Shown: positions 31,897 to 40,025 of the stretch, in pieces
Layout: each line of letters opens with the position of its first letter
Numbering within the stretch: the first letter of the stretch is position 1
Origin: Pseudoflavonifractor sp. An85
GTDB taxonomy: Bacteria; Bacillota; Clostridia; Oscillospirales; Oscillospiraceae
Direction of reading: 5' to 3'
Length of the DNA: 41,804 nucleotides
NCBI RefSeq assembly: GCF_002161235.1
Contig: NZ_NFHE01000022.1
Location: 1-41,804 of the forward strand
Position numbers and translations under genes: made by a program
Notes under the pieces: model-generated
Database searches by the model: none
Told to the model about the DNA's origin: nothing
Seen by the model: only the letters and a program-made list of their open reading frames with translations

Positions 31897-32892
31897 ATGG
31901 ATCAAAAGCAAATCATCGCCCTTCTCTCCAGCCGCTCCGGATACGTCTCCGGGCAGGAGATGAGCCAGACCCTGGGCGTAACCCGCGGGGCTGTGTGGAA
32001 GGAGATCACCGCTTTGCGGGAGCAGGGCTGGCCCATCACCTCCTCCACCCGCCTGGGCTACCGCCTGGAAGGTCCGCCTCCGGTGCTCTCTGCCTCTTAC
32101 CTGGAGAGCCAGCTGGTGGACACCATATCCTCCGGCCATATCCATGTTTTTGACCGGGTGGACTCCACCAACACCCAACTGAAAGCCATGGCCGCCCAAG
32201 GCGCGCCCCATGGTACTGTGGTGGCCGCTCTGGAACAGACCGCCGGACGAGGCACCCGAGGCCGCACCTTTTCCTCTCCCCCCGGCGGGCTGTACCTGTC
32301 TCTGCTGCTGCGCCCGCAGGTGGAGCTGTCCCAGCTCTTTTCTCTCACAGGATGGGTCGCCGTGGCCGTGCGTCAGGCCATCGAAGATGCCTGCGGGGCC
32401 CCTGCCTCCATCAAGTGGCTCAACGACATTTACCTCCACGACCGGAAGCTGTGTGGCATCCTCACCGAGCTGTCCCTGCTGGGGGAGAGCAGCGAGCCGG
32501 ACTACGTGGTGGTGGGGGTTGGCATCAACATGGTTCAAACTGCTCAGGCCTTCCAGGCTCTTGGCCTGGAGCACATTGCCACCTCTTTGGCTCTGGAGGG
32601 ATACTCCGTGGAGCCCAACCACATGGCTCTCACCCTCATCCACGCCCTGCACGCCATGGCTCAGCAATTCCCCCAGCATCAGGAGGAATACTTGCAGGCC
32701 TACACCTCCCACTGTCTCACCCTGGGACAGCACGTGGAAGTGGAGGCGGGCAATCAGACCTATTCTGCCACCGCCCGGGCCGTACTCCCTGATTTTTCTC
32801 TGGAAGTGATGGATGGTCAGGGCATCGCCCACACGGTGTCCTCAGGCCGTGTCACTCCCCTTTATCTTCTGCACCAGGAGGGTCAACCATGA
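31897..32892 (+). CDS. birA: Biotin operon repressor / biotin-[acetyl-CoA-carboxylase] ligase
   Basis: A 331-residue bifunctional protein: activates biotin as biotinyl-AMP and attaches it to carboxylase carriers, and represses biotin genes as a dimer. The N-terminal helix-turn-helix (1-60) reads YVSGQEMSQTLGVTRGAVWKEITALREQGWPI. The ligase domain has TAGRGTRGRTFSSPPGGLYLS, KWLNDIYLHDRKLCGIL and VVGVGINM; a C-terminal SH3-like domain (about 280-325) is present. The stop overlaps the NiaR start (ATGA). GAGGTG lies upstream of the ATG. Confidence 0.93.
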   Translation: MDQKQIIALLSSRSGYVSGQEMSQTLGVTRGAVWKEITALREQGWPITSSTRLGYRLEGPPPVLSASYLESQLVDTISSGHIHVFDRVDSTNTQLKAMAAQGAPHGTVVAALEQTAGRGTRGRTFSSPPGGLYLSLLLRPQVELSQLFSLTGWVAVAVRQAIEDACGAPASIKWLNDIYLHDRKLCGILTELSLLGESSEPDYVVVGVGINMVQTAQAFQALGLEHIATSLALEGYSVEPNHMALTLIHALHAMAQQFPQHQEEYLQAYTSHCLTLGQHVEVEAGNQTYSATARAVLPDFSLEVMDGQGIAHTVSSGRVTPLYLLHQEGQP

Positions 32893-33401
32893 ACAGCCAA
32901 GCGCGCCGTGAGCGCATTCTAGAACACCTATCCCAGGCCCAAGGCCCGCTGTCTGCCACCACTCTGGCCCACACCCTCCAGGTCAGCCGCCAGATCATTG
33001 TGGGAGACGTGGCCCTGTTGCGGGCCTCGGGGGCAAACATCATTGCCACTCCTCGGGGCTATGTGCTGGACGCCTCTACCCCCGGGCACCAATATACCGT
33101 GGCCTGCCGCCACTCGGCTCAGGAGATGGAGCAGGAGCTGAACCTGATGGTGGATCACGGTTGCACCGTGGAGTCGGTGGTGGTGGAACATCCGGTGTAT
33201 GGCCAGCTGGTGGGCCAACTGAACCTGTCCTCCCGCTATGACGTGGCCCAGTTCGTGCAAAAGGCCCAGACCCACGACATGCGGCCCCTGTCTGACCTCA
33301 CCGAAGGGATTCACCTGCACACCTTGCGGTGCAAAGAGGAACAGGCGTTCCAACAGCTGGTGGAAGCCCTGCGAAAAGCCGGATTTTTAGTGGAAGAATA
33401 A
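32889..33401 (+). CDS. niaR: NiaR-type transcriptional repressor (HTH-3H domain)
   Basis: A 170-residue nicotinate-responsive repressor of NAD salvage and uptake genes. The N-terminal helix-turn-helix reads RRERILEHLSQAQGPLSATTLAHTLQVSRQIIVGDVALLRASG, followed by the 3H domain (about 70-168), named for conserved His residues, seen here in VACRHSAQEME, MVDHGCTVE and EGIHLHTLRC. Its product binds nicotinic acid. Translationally coupled to birA (ATGA), and followed by a terminator, so the two cofactor regulators form one unit. Confidence 0.87.
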   Translation: MNSQARRERILEHLSQAQGPLSATTLAHTLQVSRQIIVGDVALLRASGANIIATPRGYVLDASTPGHQYTVACRHSAQEMEQELNLMVDHGCTVESVVVEHPVYGQLVGQLNLSSRYDVAQFVQKAQTHDMRPLSDLTEGIHLHTLRCKEEQAFQQLVEALRKAGFLVEE

Positions 33402-33405
33402 ACCT

Positions 33406-33431
33406 ATCCCCGAGGCAATCGCCTCGGGGAT
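33406..33431 (+). terminator. Terminator after niaR
   Basis: ATCCCCGAGGC (33406-33416) pairs with GCCTCGGGGAT (33421-33431), AATC loop, then TTCTCTC. Confidence 0.9.
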
Positions 33432-33520
33432 TTCTCTCGTAAATATGCCAAACAACGGTGGATTTGTTCATAATATTTGGGTACACTAAGGGATATCACA
33501 ACACAGAAAGAGTGGCTACT

Positions 33521-34222
33521 ATGTTTTTCGACGTGTATTATCTGGTTCTTGTGCTACCAGCGGTCATATTGGCCATGTGGGCCAGCAGCAGAGTCAACAG
33601 CACCTTCCGCAAGTATTCCCAGCAAGTTTCTCGCCGCCATCTCACCGGGGCAGATGCCGCCCGTATGGTTCTGGATGCCAATGGTCTCCACCACGTGCGC
33701 ATCGAACGGGTTTCCGGCAATCTCACCGACCACTATGACCCTCGCACCAATGTCATCCGCCTGTCCGATTCCGTGTACGACAACGCCTCCACCGCCGCCA
33801 TCGGTGTGGCCGCCCACGAGGCAGGCCATGCCATCCAGTATGCGGTGCACTACCTCCCCATCAAACTGCGGGCCGCCATCATCCCGGTGACCAACATTGG
33901 CTCCAAACTGGCCATGCCCTTGATCCTCATCGGCCTTCTGTTTGTCTCCGGTGACTTGGGCGTACAGCTGGCCTATGCTGGCATCGCCTGCTTTGGCCTG
34001 TCTACGGTGTTCCAGCTGCTGACCCTACCCACCGAGTTCAACGCCAGCCGCAGAGCCCTTGCCGCCCTGGAGCAAGGACATTTGCTGGATGGGGCCGAAA
34101 TGGAAGGGGCCAGAAAGACCCTGTGGGCTGCGGCCATGACCTATGTGGCCGCTCTGGCCGTATCCCTGGCCCAGCTGCTGCGACTAGTGCTTCTGGTGGG
34201 TGGTCGACGCCGAAATGATTGA
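33521..34222 (+). CDS. YugP-like membrane zinc metallopeptidase
   Basis: A 233-residue membrane protein of the neutral zinc metallopeptidase family. The HExxH motif is HEAGH in GVAAHEAGHAIQYAVHY at about 110; the third ligand is probably acidic further downstream (TLPTEFNASRRALAAL). N-terminal helix about 1-24, and three further helices (about 130-150, 152-175, 205-228). Sequence RYNP-type signatures are replaced by DPRTNVIRLSDSVYD. The ATG at 33521 gives MFFDVYYL; the ribosome site is weak (AGAAAGAGTGG). Substrate unknown. Confidence 0.87.
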   Translation: MFFDVYYLVLVLPAVILAMWASSRVNSTFRKYSQQVSRRHLTGADAARMVLDANGLHHVRIERVSGNLTDHYDPRTNVIRLSDSVYDNASTAAIGVAAHEAGHAIQYAVHYLPIKLRAAIIPVTNIGSKLAMPLILIGLLFVSGDLGVQLAYAGIACFGLSTVFQLLTLPTEFNASRRALAALEQGHLLDGAEMEGARKTLWAAAMTYVAALAVSLAQLLRLVLLVGGRRRND

Positions 34223-34339
34223 TGTTGTCTGCCAGTACCCCCCACCTGCACTATCTGTACACCTTTCTTGGTAACAAACGCATCATCAGATATTGCAATG
34301 GCACTTTTCCCTTCCTTATCGCATTGATTGCAAAGATAT

Positions 34340-34368
34340 TTGACAAAATAAAGCCATATTTGTATACT
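34340..34368 (+). promoter_or_regulatory. Consensus promoter of the alcohol dehydrogenase gene
   Basis: TTGACA (34340-34345) and TATACT (34363-34368), exactly 17 nt apart, 54 nt before the start codon. A strong sigma-A promoter. Confidence 0.85.
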
Positions 34369-34422
34369 CGTTTTACTGTAATATAATCATGCATTCACAA
34401 CACAAAAAACGGAGGGAATTCT

Positions 34423-35613
34423 ATGCAAGCATTTGAGTTTTATTCTCCTACCAAAATTATTTTTGGTCCCAACACGGAGGCGCAGGTGGGGCAACAGGTT
34501 GCTGTTCATGGCGGCTCCCGCGTTATGGTGGTATACGGCGGAAACAGCGCAATCAAAAGCGGCTTGCTGGAACGGGTACTTCATTCCCTAGACGGTGCTG
34601 GGCTGATCTACCAATGCATCGGTGGTGTAAAGCCTAACCCCAGGCTCAGCCTTGCACGAGAGGGGCTGAAGCAGGCACTGGCCTTTGGCGCTGACTTTAT
34701 CTTGGCCATCGGCGGTGGCAGCGTCATTGATACAGCAAAGGCCATCGCCGACGGCGCAGCCAATCCAGAATGTGATATCTGGGACGATTTCTGGCTGAAA
34801 AAAATCCCTCTCCCCGGCAGCCTGCCTGTGGGTGTTGTCCTGACTATTCCCGCAGCCGGCAGCGAGAGCAGTGACTCCGCCGTTCTCACCAACGATAAAA
34901 CACATGAAAAGCGCGGTCTCAGTTCCCCCTTCCACCGTCCCCGGTTTGCCATCATGAACCCTGAATTGACGTTTACCCTCCCAAGCTATCAGGTCACCTG
35001 CGGTATTGTGGATATCATGATGCACACCATGGATCGCTATTTCAACCCCGTTACCACAAATGCACTGACTGACGAGATTGCCGAAGGTCTGTTGCGCAAT
35101 ACCATTTTTTATGGCCGCAGGGCCATGGAGCATCACGCAGATTATCAGGCTATGAGTGAACTCATGTGGGCCGGAAGTCTGTCCCATAACGGTCTGACCG
35201 GTCTTGGCAATCAGCCGGATTTTGCCCCTCACCAGTTGGGCCATGAGTTGAGCGCCATGTTTGATGTCGCCCACGGCGCCTCTCTGTCCGCTATTTGGGA
35301 CAGCTGGGCCCGGTACTGTGCCAATACCAATCCCTCCCGTTTTGCACGATTCGCCGAAAACGTGTGGGAGCTTGATCCCGTGGGAAAAGATGCTAATGCT
35401 CTGGCCATGGAAGGCATTGAAGCAACTCGCCAATTTTTCCTCTCTCTGAATATGCCCACCTGTATGTCTCAGCTCAGCTGTGGCGTACAACCTGAATCGG
35501 TATTGAAAGATTTGGCTTTTCGCTGTACATATGGCAATACCCGTACCATTGGCAGTTTCCGAGTTTTGAATTATGCCGACATTCTGGCCATTTATCGTCT
35601 TGCCAACCACTAA
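34423..35613 (+). CDS. Iron-dependent alcohol (butanol) dehydrogenase
   Basis: A 396-residue NAD(P)H-dependent reductase of aldehydes to alcohols, group III. The Rossmann-like N-terminal domain has ILAIGGGSVIDTAKAIADGA and the C-terminal metal domain supplies iron ligands: Asp and His in CGIVDIMMHTMDRY, His in FAPHQLGHELSAM and His in DVAHGASLSAIW. The GSESSDSAVLTN segment is typical of the butanol dehydrogenase (BDH/YqhD-like) branch, so butanol or another short-chain alcohol is likely; specificity is not shown. ACGGAGGG lies 8 nt before the ATG. Transcribed alone, with its own promoter. Confidence 0.92.
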   Translation: MQAFEFYSPTKIIFGPNTEAQVGQQVAVHGGSRVMVVYGGNSAIKSGLLERVLHSLDGAGLIYQCIGGVKPNPRLSLAREGLKQALAFGADFILAIGGGSVIDTAKAIADGAANPECDIWDDFWLKKIPLPGSLPVGVVLTIPAAGSESSDSAVLTNDKTHEKRGLSSPFHRPRFAIMNPELTFTLPSYQVTCGIVDIMMHTMDRYFNPVTTNALTDEIAEGLLRNTIFYGRRAMEHHADYQAMSELMWAGSLSHNGLTGLGNQPDFAPHQLGHELSAMFDVAHGASLSAIWDSWARYCANTNPSRFARFAENVWELDPVGKDANALAMEGIEATRQFFLSLNMPTCMSQLSCGVQPESVLKDLAFRCTYGNTRTIGSFRVLNYADILAIYRLANH

Positions 35614-35692
35614 AGGGTATGTTGCAAAAGAGGCAGAAGCTCCTCCACCCTACAGGCGACGATTCCCCAGCAGGCCCCAAATTCTTCCCAAT

Positions 35693-35732
35693 AAAAACAA
35701 CCGCCGATCCTGAACGATAGGCGGTTGTTTTT
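35693..35732. terminator. Bidirectional terminator between ADH and kdpE
   Basis: AAAAACAACCGCC (35693-35705) pairs with GGCGGTTGTTTTT (35720-35732). A- and T-runs on both sides serve both convergent transcripts. Confidence 0.88.
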
Positions 35733-35777
35733 ATACCTAGACTGCAAACGATGGACAACCGGACACGTCCGTACCAT

Positions 35778-36479
35778 CTATTCCACTTTCATCATGCGAT
35801 ACCCCACGCCGATGTGGGTCTGAATGTATTGGGGGGAGCCAGGCTCTTTTTCCAACTTCTTTCGCAGCGTGGCCATAAACACCCGCAGCGAGGCCACGTC
35901 GTTGTCCCAGCTTCTCCCCCAAATCTGCTGGGTGATAAAGGTATGGGTCAACACCTTCCCCACATTTTTACACAGCAAACACAAGAGTTTGTACTCACTG
36001 GGGGTCAAATGCAGCTCCTGTCCCTCGAGAAATGCACAGCCCGCGGCATAGTCCACTTTCAACTTTCCGTTGGTGAACACCGCCTCGGTATTCATGCCGC
36101 CCAGCTGCAACGCAGCCAGCCGTCGCTGCGTCACCCGCAGTCGGGCCAGCAGTTCTTCCACCGAAAAAGGTTTGGTCAGGTAATCATCTGCACCCGCATC
36201 CAGGGCATCAATCTTATCGGTATCCTCACTGCGGGCGCTGATGACGATGATGGGCACGTTGGACCAGGTACGAATTCGGTGAATGACCTCTACCCCATCG
36301 ATGTCGGGCAGGCCCAAATCCAACAGGATAATCTCAGGGTTGTGGGAGGATGCTTCCAAAATCGCCGCCTCTCCATTGGACGCGGTGAGAAAGCGGTAGT
36401 CATGGGCTCTCAATGTGGTGGTAATGAGGTTGCGCACCGGTGTATCGTCCTCCACCACCAGAATCAATGGTTTATTCAT
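35778..36479 (-). CDS. kdpE: KdpE-like response regulator
   Basis: A 233-residue OmpR-family regulator. Receiver: EDD in ILVVEDDTPVRN, phospho-Asp in EIILLDLGLPDIDG, Lys in YLTKPFSVEELLAR. Winged helix: LHLTPSEYKLLCLLCKN and VASLRVFMATLRKKLEKEPGSPQYIQTHIGVGYRM, the last being a KdpE hallmark. The start overlaps the kdpD stop by 8 nt. With no kdpABC in view, its target is presumably the Trk/Ktr genes upstream. Confidence 0.9.
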   Translation of the reverse strand: MNKPLILVVEDDTPVRNLITTTLRAHDYRFLTASNGEAAILEASSHNPEIILLDLGLPDIDGVEVIHRIRTWSNVPIIVISARSEDTDKIDALDAGADDYLTKPFSVEELLARLRVTQRRLAALQLGGMNTEAVFTNGKLKVDYAAGCAFLEGQELHLTPSEYKLLCLLCKNVGKVLTHTFITQQIWGRSWDNDVASLRVFMATLRKKLEKEPGSPQYIQTHIGVGYRMMKVE

Positions 36480-39114
36480 GTAGTTCTACCTCCCCGGCTG
36501 GTACCGAAAATGTAAAGATGGAGCCATGAGGCTTATGATCGCTCACGACGATTTCTCCTCCATGTGCATTCACGATGGATTTGCAAAGCGCCAGCCCCAA
36601 TCCCATACTGCGGCGGCTGTCGGCAATCTGATTGGATGCGCTGTAAAACATATCAAAAATATGGGGCTTTGCCTGGTCGGAAATTCCTGGGCCATTGTCC
36701 GCCACCGAAATATAAATAAATTTTCCTTCTTGCTTCCACCCAATGTGGATGTCCGACCCAGGCGGGGTGTATTTCATGGCATTATCAATAATATTGATGA
36801 GGACTTGGACAATCAGCTTTGCATCCATCTGCGCCAGGAGATAATCGTCACTGCTTTGCACATGGAAATGGTATTCCACACGCTTCCGATTGGAATGCCG
36901 AAGCGCCTCCGTTACCACCTCGTCGATGAGCTCAGTGGTCATGTGCAGGTTCATCCGCCCCTGTTCCAGTCGGCTCACCGAGAGTAGATTTTCCACCAGA
37001 TTGATCAGCCACATGGCATCATCATAGATATCGGCATACATCTGCTCCTTGGTCTTTGGGTCGAATAGGGCTCCATTGGAGAGCAGATTGCTGGCATTTC
37101 CGGAAATGGAGGTCAGCGGAGTACGTAAATCGTGAGAAATGGAGCGGAGCAGATTGGCTCGCAACTGCTCGTTCTTAGCCAACACCGCAGCAGCTTCTTT
37201 TTCCTCTACGTTTTTTTGGTTTTCTAAAGCCAGAGCACATTCTCCCAAAACTGAGAGGAGAATACTGGTTTCAAAGGAATCCAGCGGCTTATCTGAGGCG
37301 GCAATGCCTACCACTCCGTACACCCGCTCTCCTGTGCGGATGGTAAGATAGGTACACAAGGCATCGGGTAGCGTCTCTGTGCCGGCCCCCGCCCGCTTGT
37401 TGTTGGACAGCACCCACTGAACCACCTTCCGCTCCTTGGCGGTGGTGTAGCACTGTGGAGATGCAGTCGCCTCAACCAGAAAGATTTCCGGCTCCAGCAG
37501 CCCTTTCTCATCCATGGGATAGACCACAATATCCTTCTGAAAGATTTTCAATAACTGCTTAGCGGTCACAGAAATAATATCTTCTTGTGTGTGCGTTCGT
37601 TGCAGATTTTGGCTGGTCTCAAACAACAATTTGGTACGCCAAGCCACTTGAGCAGAGCGTTTGGCATGGGACTTTAGCTTGGATGCCAACGATCCGGTGA
37701 GTAGAGAGGCCAGAAACATCACAAGGAATGTGATGGGGTATTCGCTGTCGTAGGCTTGCAGGGTAAATCTGGGCACCGTGAAAAAGAAGTTGAAAGTCAA
37801 TACACCGGCAATGGAGGCAACGAAGCTGCAAATGGAGCTTCTGGTGTAGACCGAGATCAACATGACCCCCAGAATGTACAGCGTAATGATATTGGACTCT
37901 GTAAAGCCGAAGTTATAAAACATAAGGCCCACAAGTGTAACAAGAATCAGAATCCCCGCACTTTTCAACAGATCCAACACGGATATGGACGGCATATGCA
38001 TAACTTCCCGGTGTTTGGTTTCCAGCAGGTGGTTGGCCCCATTGTCCGGAATGATATGGATATCCAATTCTGGCGTCAATTCAATAAGCCGTTCCGTCAA
38101 CGAAGCTTTTCTCAGCAACAGCCGATGGGGTATCCCACTGCGGCCCAGCACAATTTTCGTCACGCCAGACAGGCGGGAAAACTCCGCAATTTGATAGGCC
38201 ACATCATCGCCGTACACCGTCTCGATGGAGGCTCCCAGTTGCTGTGCCAGACGCATATTGCCCTGAAGGCGCTGCTTATCCCGTGCATTCATCCACTGAA
38301 ATGCCTTGGTCTCCACGAACAACGCGGTAAATCCACACCGAAACGCCCCTGCCATCCGGGCCGCTGTGCGTATGATTTTCTCGTTGGAGGGGGCGGAAGA
38401 CAGACACACCAGAATGTGCTCATGGGTGCGATACTCCGTTTGCATCTTCTCCTGGGTGTACAGAGCCGCCCGATCCGCACAGCGGCGCAGCCCAACCTCT
38501 CGCAGAGCGCTCAGCTGTGACAAGGAATAGCCTTCCAGCAGCGCCTTCTTCTGTCCATCCACCAATCGCTGTCGCAGCCGCTGAGGCTCCAGGTCAATAA
38601 ACTCTACCTGGTCTGCCCGGTCAAACACACGGTCTGGAATGCGCTCAGGCACCGAAGTGCCCAGGATGGAAAACACCGTGTCCTGAATGCTCTCAATATG
38701 GTGAATGTCCAAGGTCGTATAGACATCCATCCCCGCCTTCAGCAGCTCCTCAATGTCCTGATAGCGCTTCATGTGACGGCAGGTATCCCCATTCCAGTGA
38801 GACAGGTCATCGATCACGATCAGCTGAGGGTGCCGTTGAAGGCAGGCATCCAAGTCGATTTCATCAACCATGCATCCAGCCCTGTCCACTTTGTTACATG
38901 GCAACATCTCAAACTGCTCTGCCAATGCAGTGGTTTTGGGCCACTGCGTATCTGAGAGTATGCCAATGGCCACGTCCAGCCCTGCCTGTTTGGCCTCTCT
39001 GGCAGATTCCAGCATGGCATAACTTTTCCCAGCCCCGGAAAAGTAGCTGGCAAAAATCGTGAGTTTCCCCTGTTTTCTTCCGGTGGCCTGCCCCGCCGAT
39101 GCAACCGCATCCAT
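36472..39114 (-). CDS. kdpD: KdpD-like sensor kinase
   Basis: An 880-residue turgor/potassium sensor. N-terminal KdpD domain (about 15-225) with Walker A FSGAGKSYAML and DDLSHWN; a Usp-like domain (about 240-370); four short membrane helices (DUF4118, about 385-490) starting SVLDLLKSAGILILVTL; a GAF-like region (about 505-630); the phospho-acceptor motif LRSISHDLRTPLTSISGNASNLL near 655 and an ATP domain with QVLINIIDNAMKYT and GLGLALCKSIV. Length matches KdpD (about 890). The ATG giving MDAVASAGQ has GAGGAGGG upstream. An extended -10 (TGCTATAAT) lies just before, so kdpDE has its own promoter. Confidence 0.93.
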   Translation of the reverse strand: MDAVASAGQATGRKQGKLTIFASYFSGAGKSYAMLESAREAKQAGLDVAIGILSDTQWPKTTALAEQFEMLPCNKVDRAGCMVDEIDLDACLQRHPQLIVIDDLSHWNGDTCRHMKRYQDIEELLKAGMDVYTTLDIHHIESIQDTVFSILGTSVPERIPDRVFDRADQVEFIDLEPQRLRQRLVDGQKKALLEGYSLSQLSALREVGLRRCADRAALYTQEKMQTEYRTHEHILVCLSSAPSNEKIIRTAARMAGAFRCGFTALFVETKAFQWMNARDKQRLQGNMRLAQQLGASIETVYGDDVAYQIAEFSRLSGVTKIVLGRSGIPHRLLLRKASLTERLIELTPELDIHIIPDNGANHLLETKHREVMHMPSISVLDLLKSAGILILVTLVGLMFYNFGFTESNIITLYILGVMLISVYTRSSICSFVASIAGVLTFNFFFTVPRFTLQAYDSEYPITFLVMFLASLLTGSLASKLKSHAKRSAQVAWRTKLLFETSQNLQRTHTQEDIISVTAKQLLKIFQKDIVVYPMDEKGLLEPEIFLVEATASPQCYTTAKERKVVQWVLSNNKRAGAGTETLPDALCTYLTIRTGERVYGVVGIAASDKPLDSFETSILLSVLGECALALENQKNVEEKEAAAVLAKNEQLRANLLRSISHDLRTPLTSISGNASNLLSNGALFDPKTKEQMYADIYDDAMWLINLVENLLSVSRLEQGRMNLHMTTELIDEVVTEALRHSNRKRVEYHFHVQSSDDYLLAQMDAKLIVQVLINIIDNAMKYTPPGSDIHIGWKQEGKFIYISVADNGPGISDQAKPHIFDMFYSASNQIADSRRSMGLGLALCKSIVNAHGGEIVVSDHKPHGSIFTFSVPAGEVELHE

Positions 39115-39140
39115 GGCATTCCCTCCTCTCAAACAGGTGT

Positions 39141-39149
39141 ATTATAGCA
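39141..39149 (-). promoter_or_regulatory. Extended -10 promoter for kdpDE
   Basis: On the minus strand TGCTATAAT, 27 nt before the kdpD ATG. No convincing -35 (CCACAA at the expected position), as allowed for an extended -10. Confidence 0.6.
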
Positions 39150-39188
39150 CAAATCCCTTGAGGTTGTGGGAAAAGTTGTGGAGGGCAG

Positions 39189-39311
39189 TTACTCCATGCG
39201 GTTGATCTTATCCTTACGGACTTTGTCCAGAAACTTGTACAATCCATCAATGGCAAAATACACACCCACACAAAAAAGAAGGATGACACCCAATAAAAGC
39301 AGTTCTTTCAT
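39189..39311 (-). CDS. 40-residue single-pass membrane peptide
   Basis: MKELLLLGVILLFCVGVYFA begins this peptide, which continues IDGLYKFLDKVRKDKINRME. One transmembrane helix (about 3-22) is followed by a charged amphipathic tail. It has an excellent ribosome site, GAGGAGGGG 5 nt before the ATG, which argues strongly for translation. It lies between trkA and kdpD in the same direction (45 nt after trkA). Resembles KdpF-like or Trk-associated small subunits in size and topology, but no sequence match is recognised. Easily missed by gene callers. Confidence 0.75.
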   Translation of the reverse strand: MKELLLLGVILLFCVGVYFAIDGLYKFLDKVRKDKINRME

Positions 39312-39356
39312 CTTCTCCCCTCCTCTCGACCTATGGCTTTCTCTACATATCGCTCC

Positions 39357-40007
39357 TTAAATGTGAAAGCACTTCTGGATATCCCGCTGGGTTCCCAAAA
39401 CCAAAATGGTACTGTTGACAGGCAGGCTGATATCCGGTGTGATGACGGTCATGGAGAACTTTCCATTTTGTTTGATGGCCATGATATTCACATGGTAGCG
39501 TTTTCTCACATCCAATTGGCCGATGGTCTTCCCCACCCAGCTATTGGGCACTTCCACTTCGAAAATAGCGTGGTCATCCCCCAGGGCGATGTAATCGGCA
39601 ATGTGGTCGGAGGTATACCGGATGGCGGTCCAATTTGCCATCTGCTTCTCTGGATACACCACCTCATCGGCGCCATTGCGCAGCAAGAACTTGGCCTGAA
39701 TGTCCCGGCCTGCTCGGGCCACCACTTTTTTCGCCCCCAGCTCCTTGAGCAGGGACGCCGTTTCCAGAGAGCTCTGGAAGTTGTCGCCGATGGCTACAAT
39801 GCACAGGTCATAGTTTCGCACCCCAAGGGAGATCAGGAAGTCTTCGCTGGTGCTGTCTCCAATCTGGGCGTTGGTCACAAAGGGCAAAATCGCATTGACC
39901 CTTTCTTCGTCCTTATCCACCGCCATCACTTGCTGGTTCAGTTCGTTGAGCTTCATGGCAATGTGCCGTCCAAAACGGCCTAATCCAATTAACAAAACGG
40001 TTTTCAT
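39357..40007 (-). CDS. trkA: TrkA/KtrA-type potassium-uptake regulatory subunit
   Basis: A 216-residue cytoplasmic gating subunit. The RCK_N Rossmann domain has VLLIGLGRFGRHIAMKL and VMAVDKDEERV, which bind NAD/ATP-type nucleotides. RCK_C (about 140-215) reads EVEVPNSWVGKTIGQLDV. At 216 residues it is the single-RCK form (KtrA/KtrC), not the duplicated TrkA of E. coli. The start has GAGGGAG upstream. 18 nt after the membrane subunit gene. Confidence 0.92.
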   Translation of the reverse strand: MKTVLLIGLGRFGRHIAMKLNELNQQVMAVDKDEERVNAILPFVTNAQIGDSTSEDFLISLGVRNYDLCIVAIGDNFQSSLETASLLKELGAKKVVARAGRDIQAKFLLRNGADEVVYPEKQMANWTAIRYTSDHIADYIALGDDHAIFEVEVPNSWVGKTIGQLDVRKRYHVNIMAIKQNGKFSMTVITPDISLPVNSTILVLGTQRDIQKCFHI

Positions 40008-40025
40008 ATGTTCTCCCTCATCTCT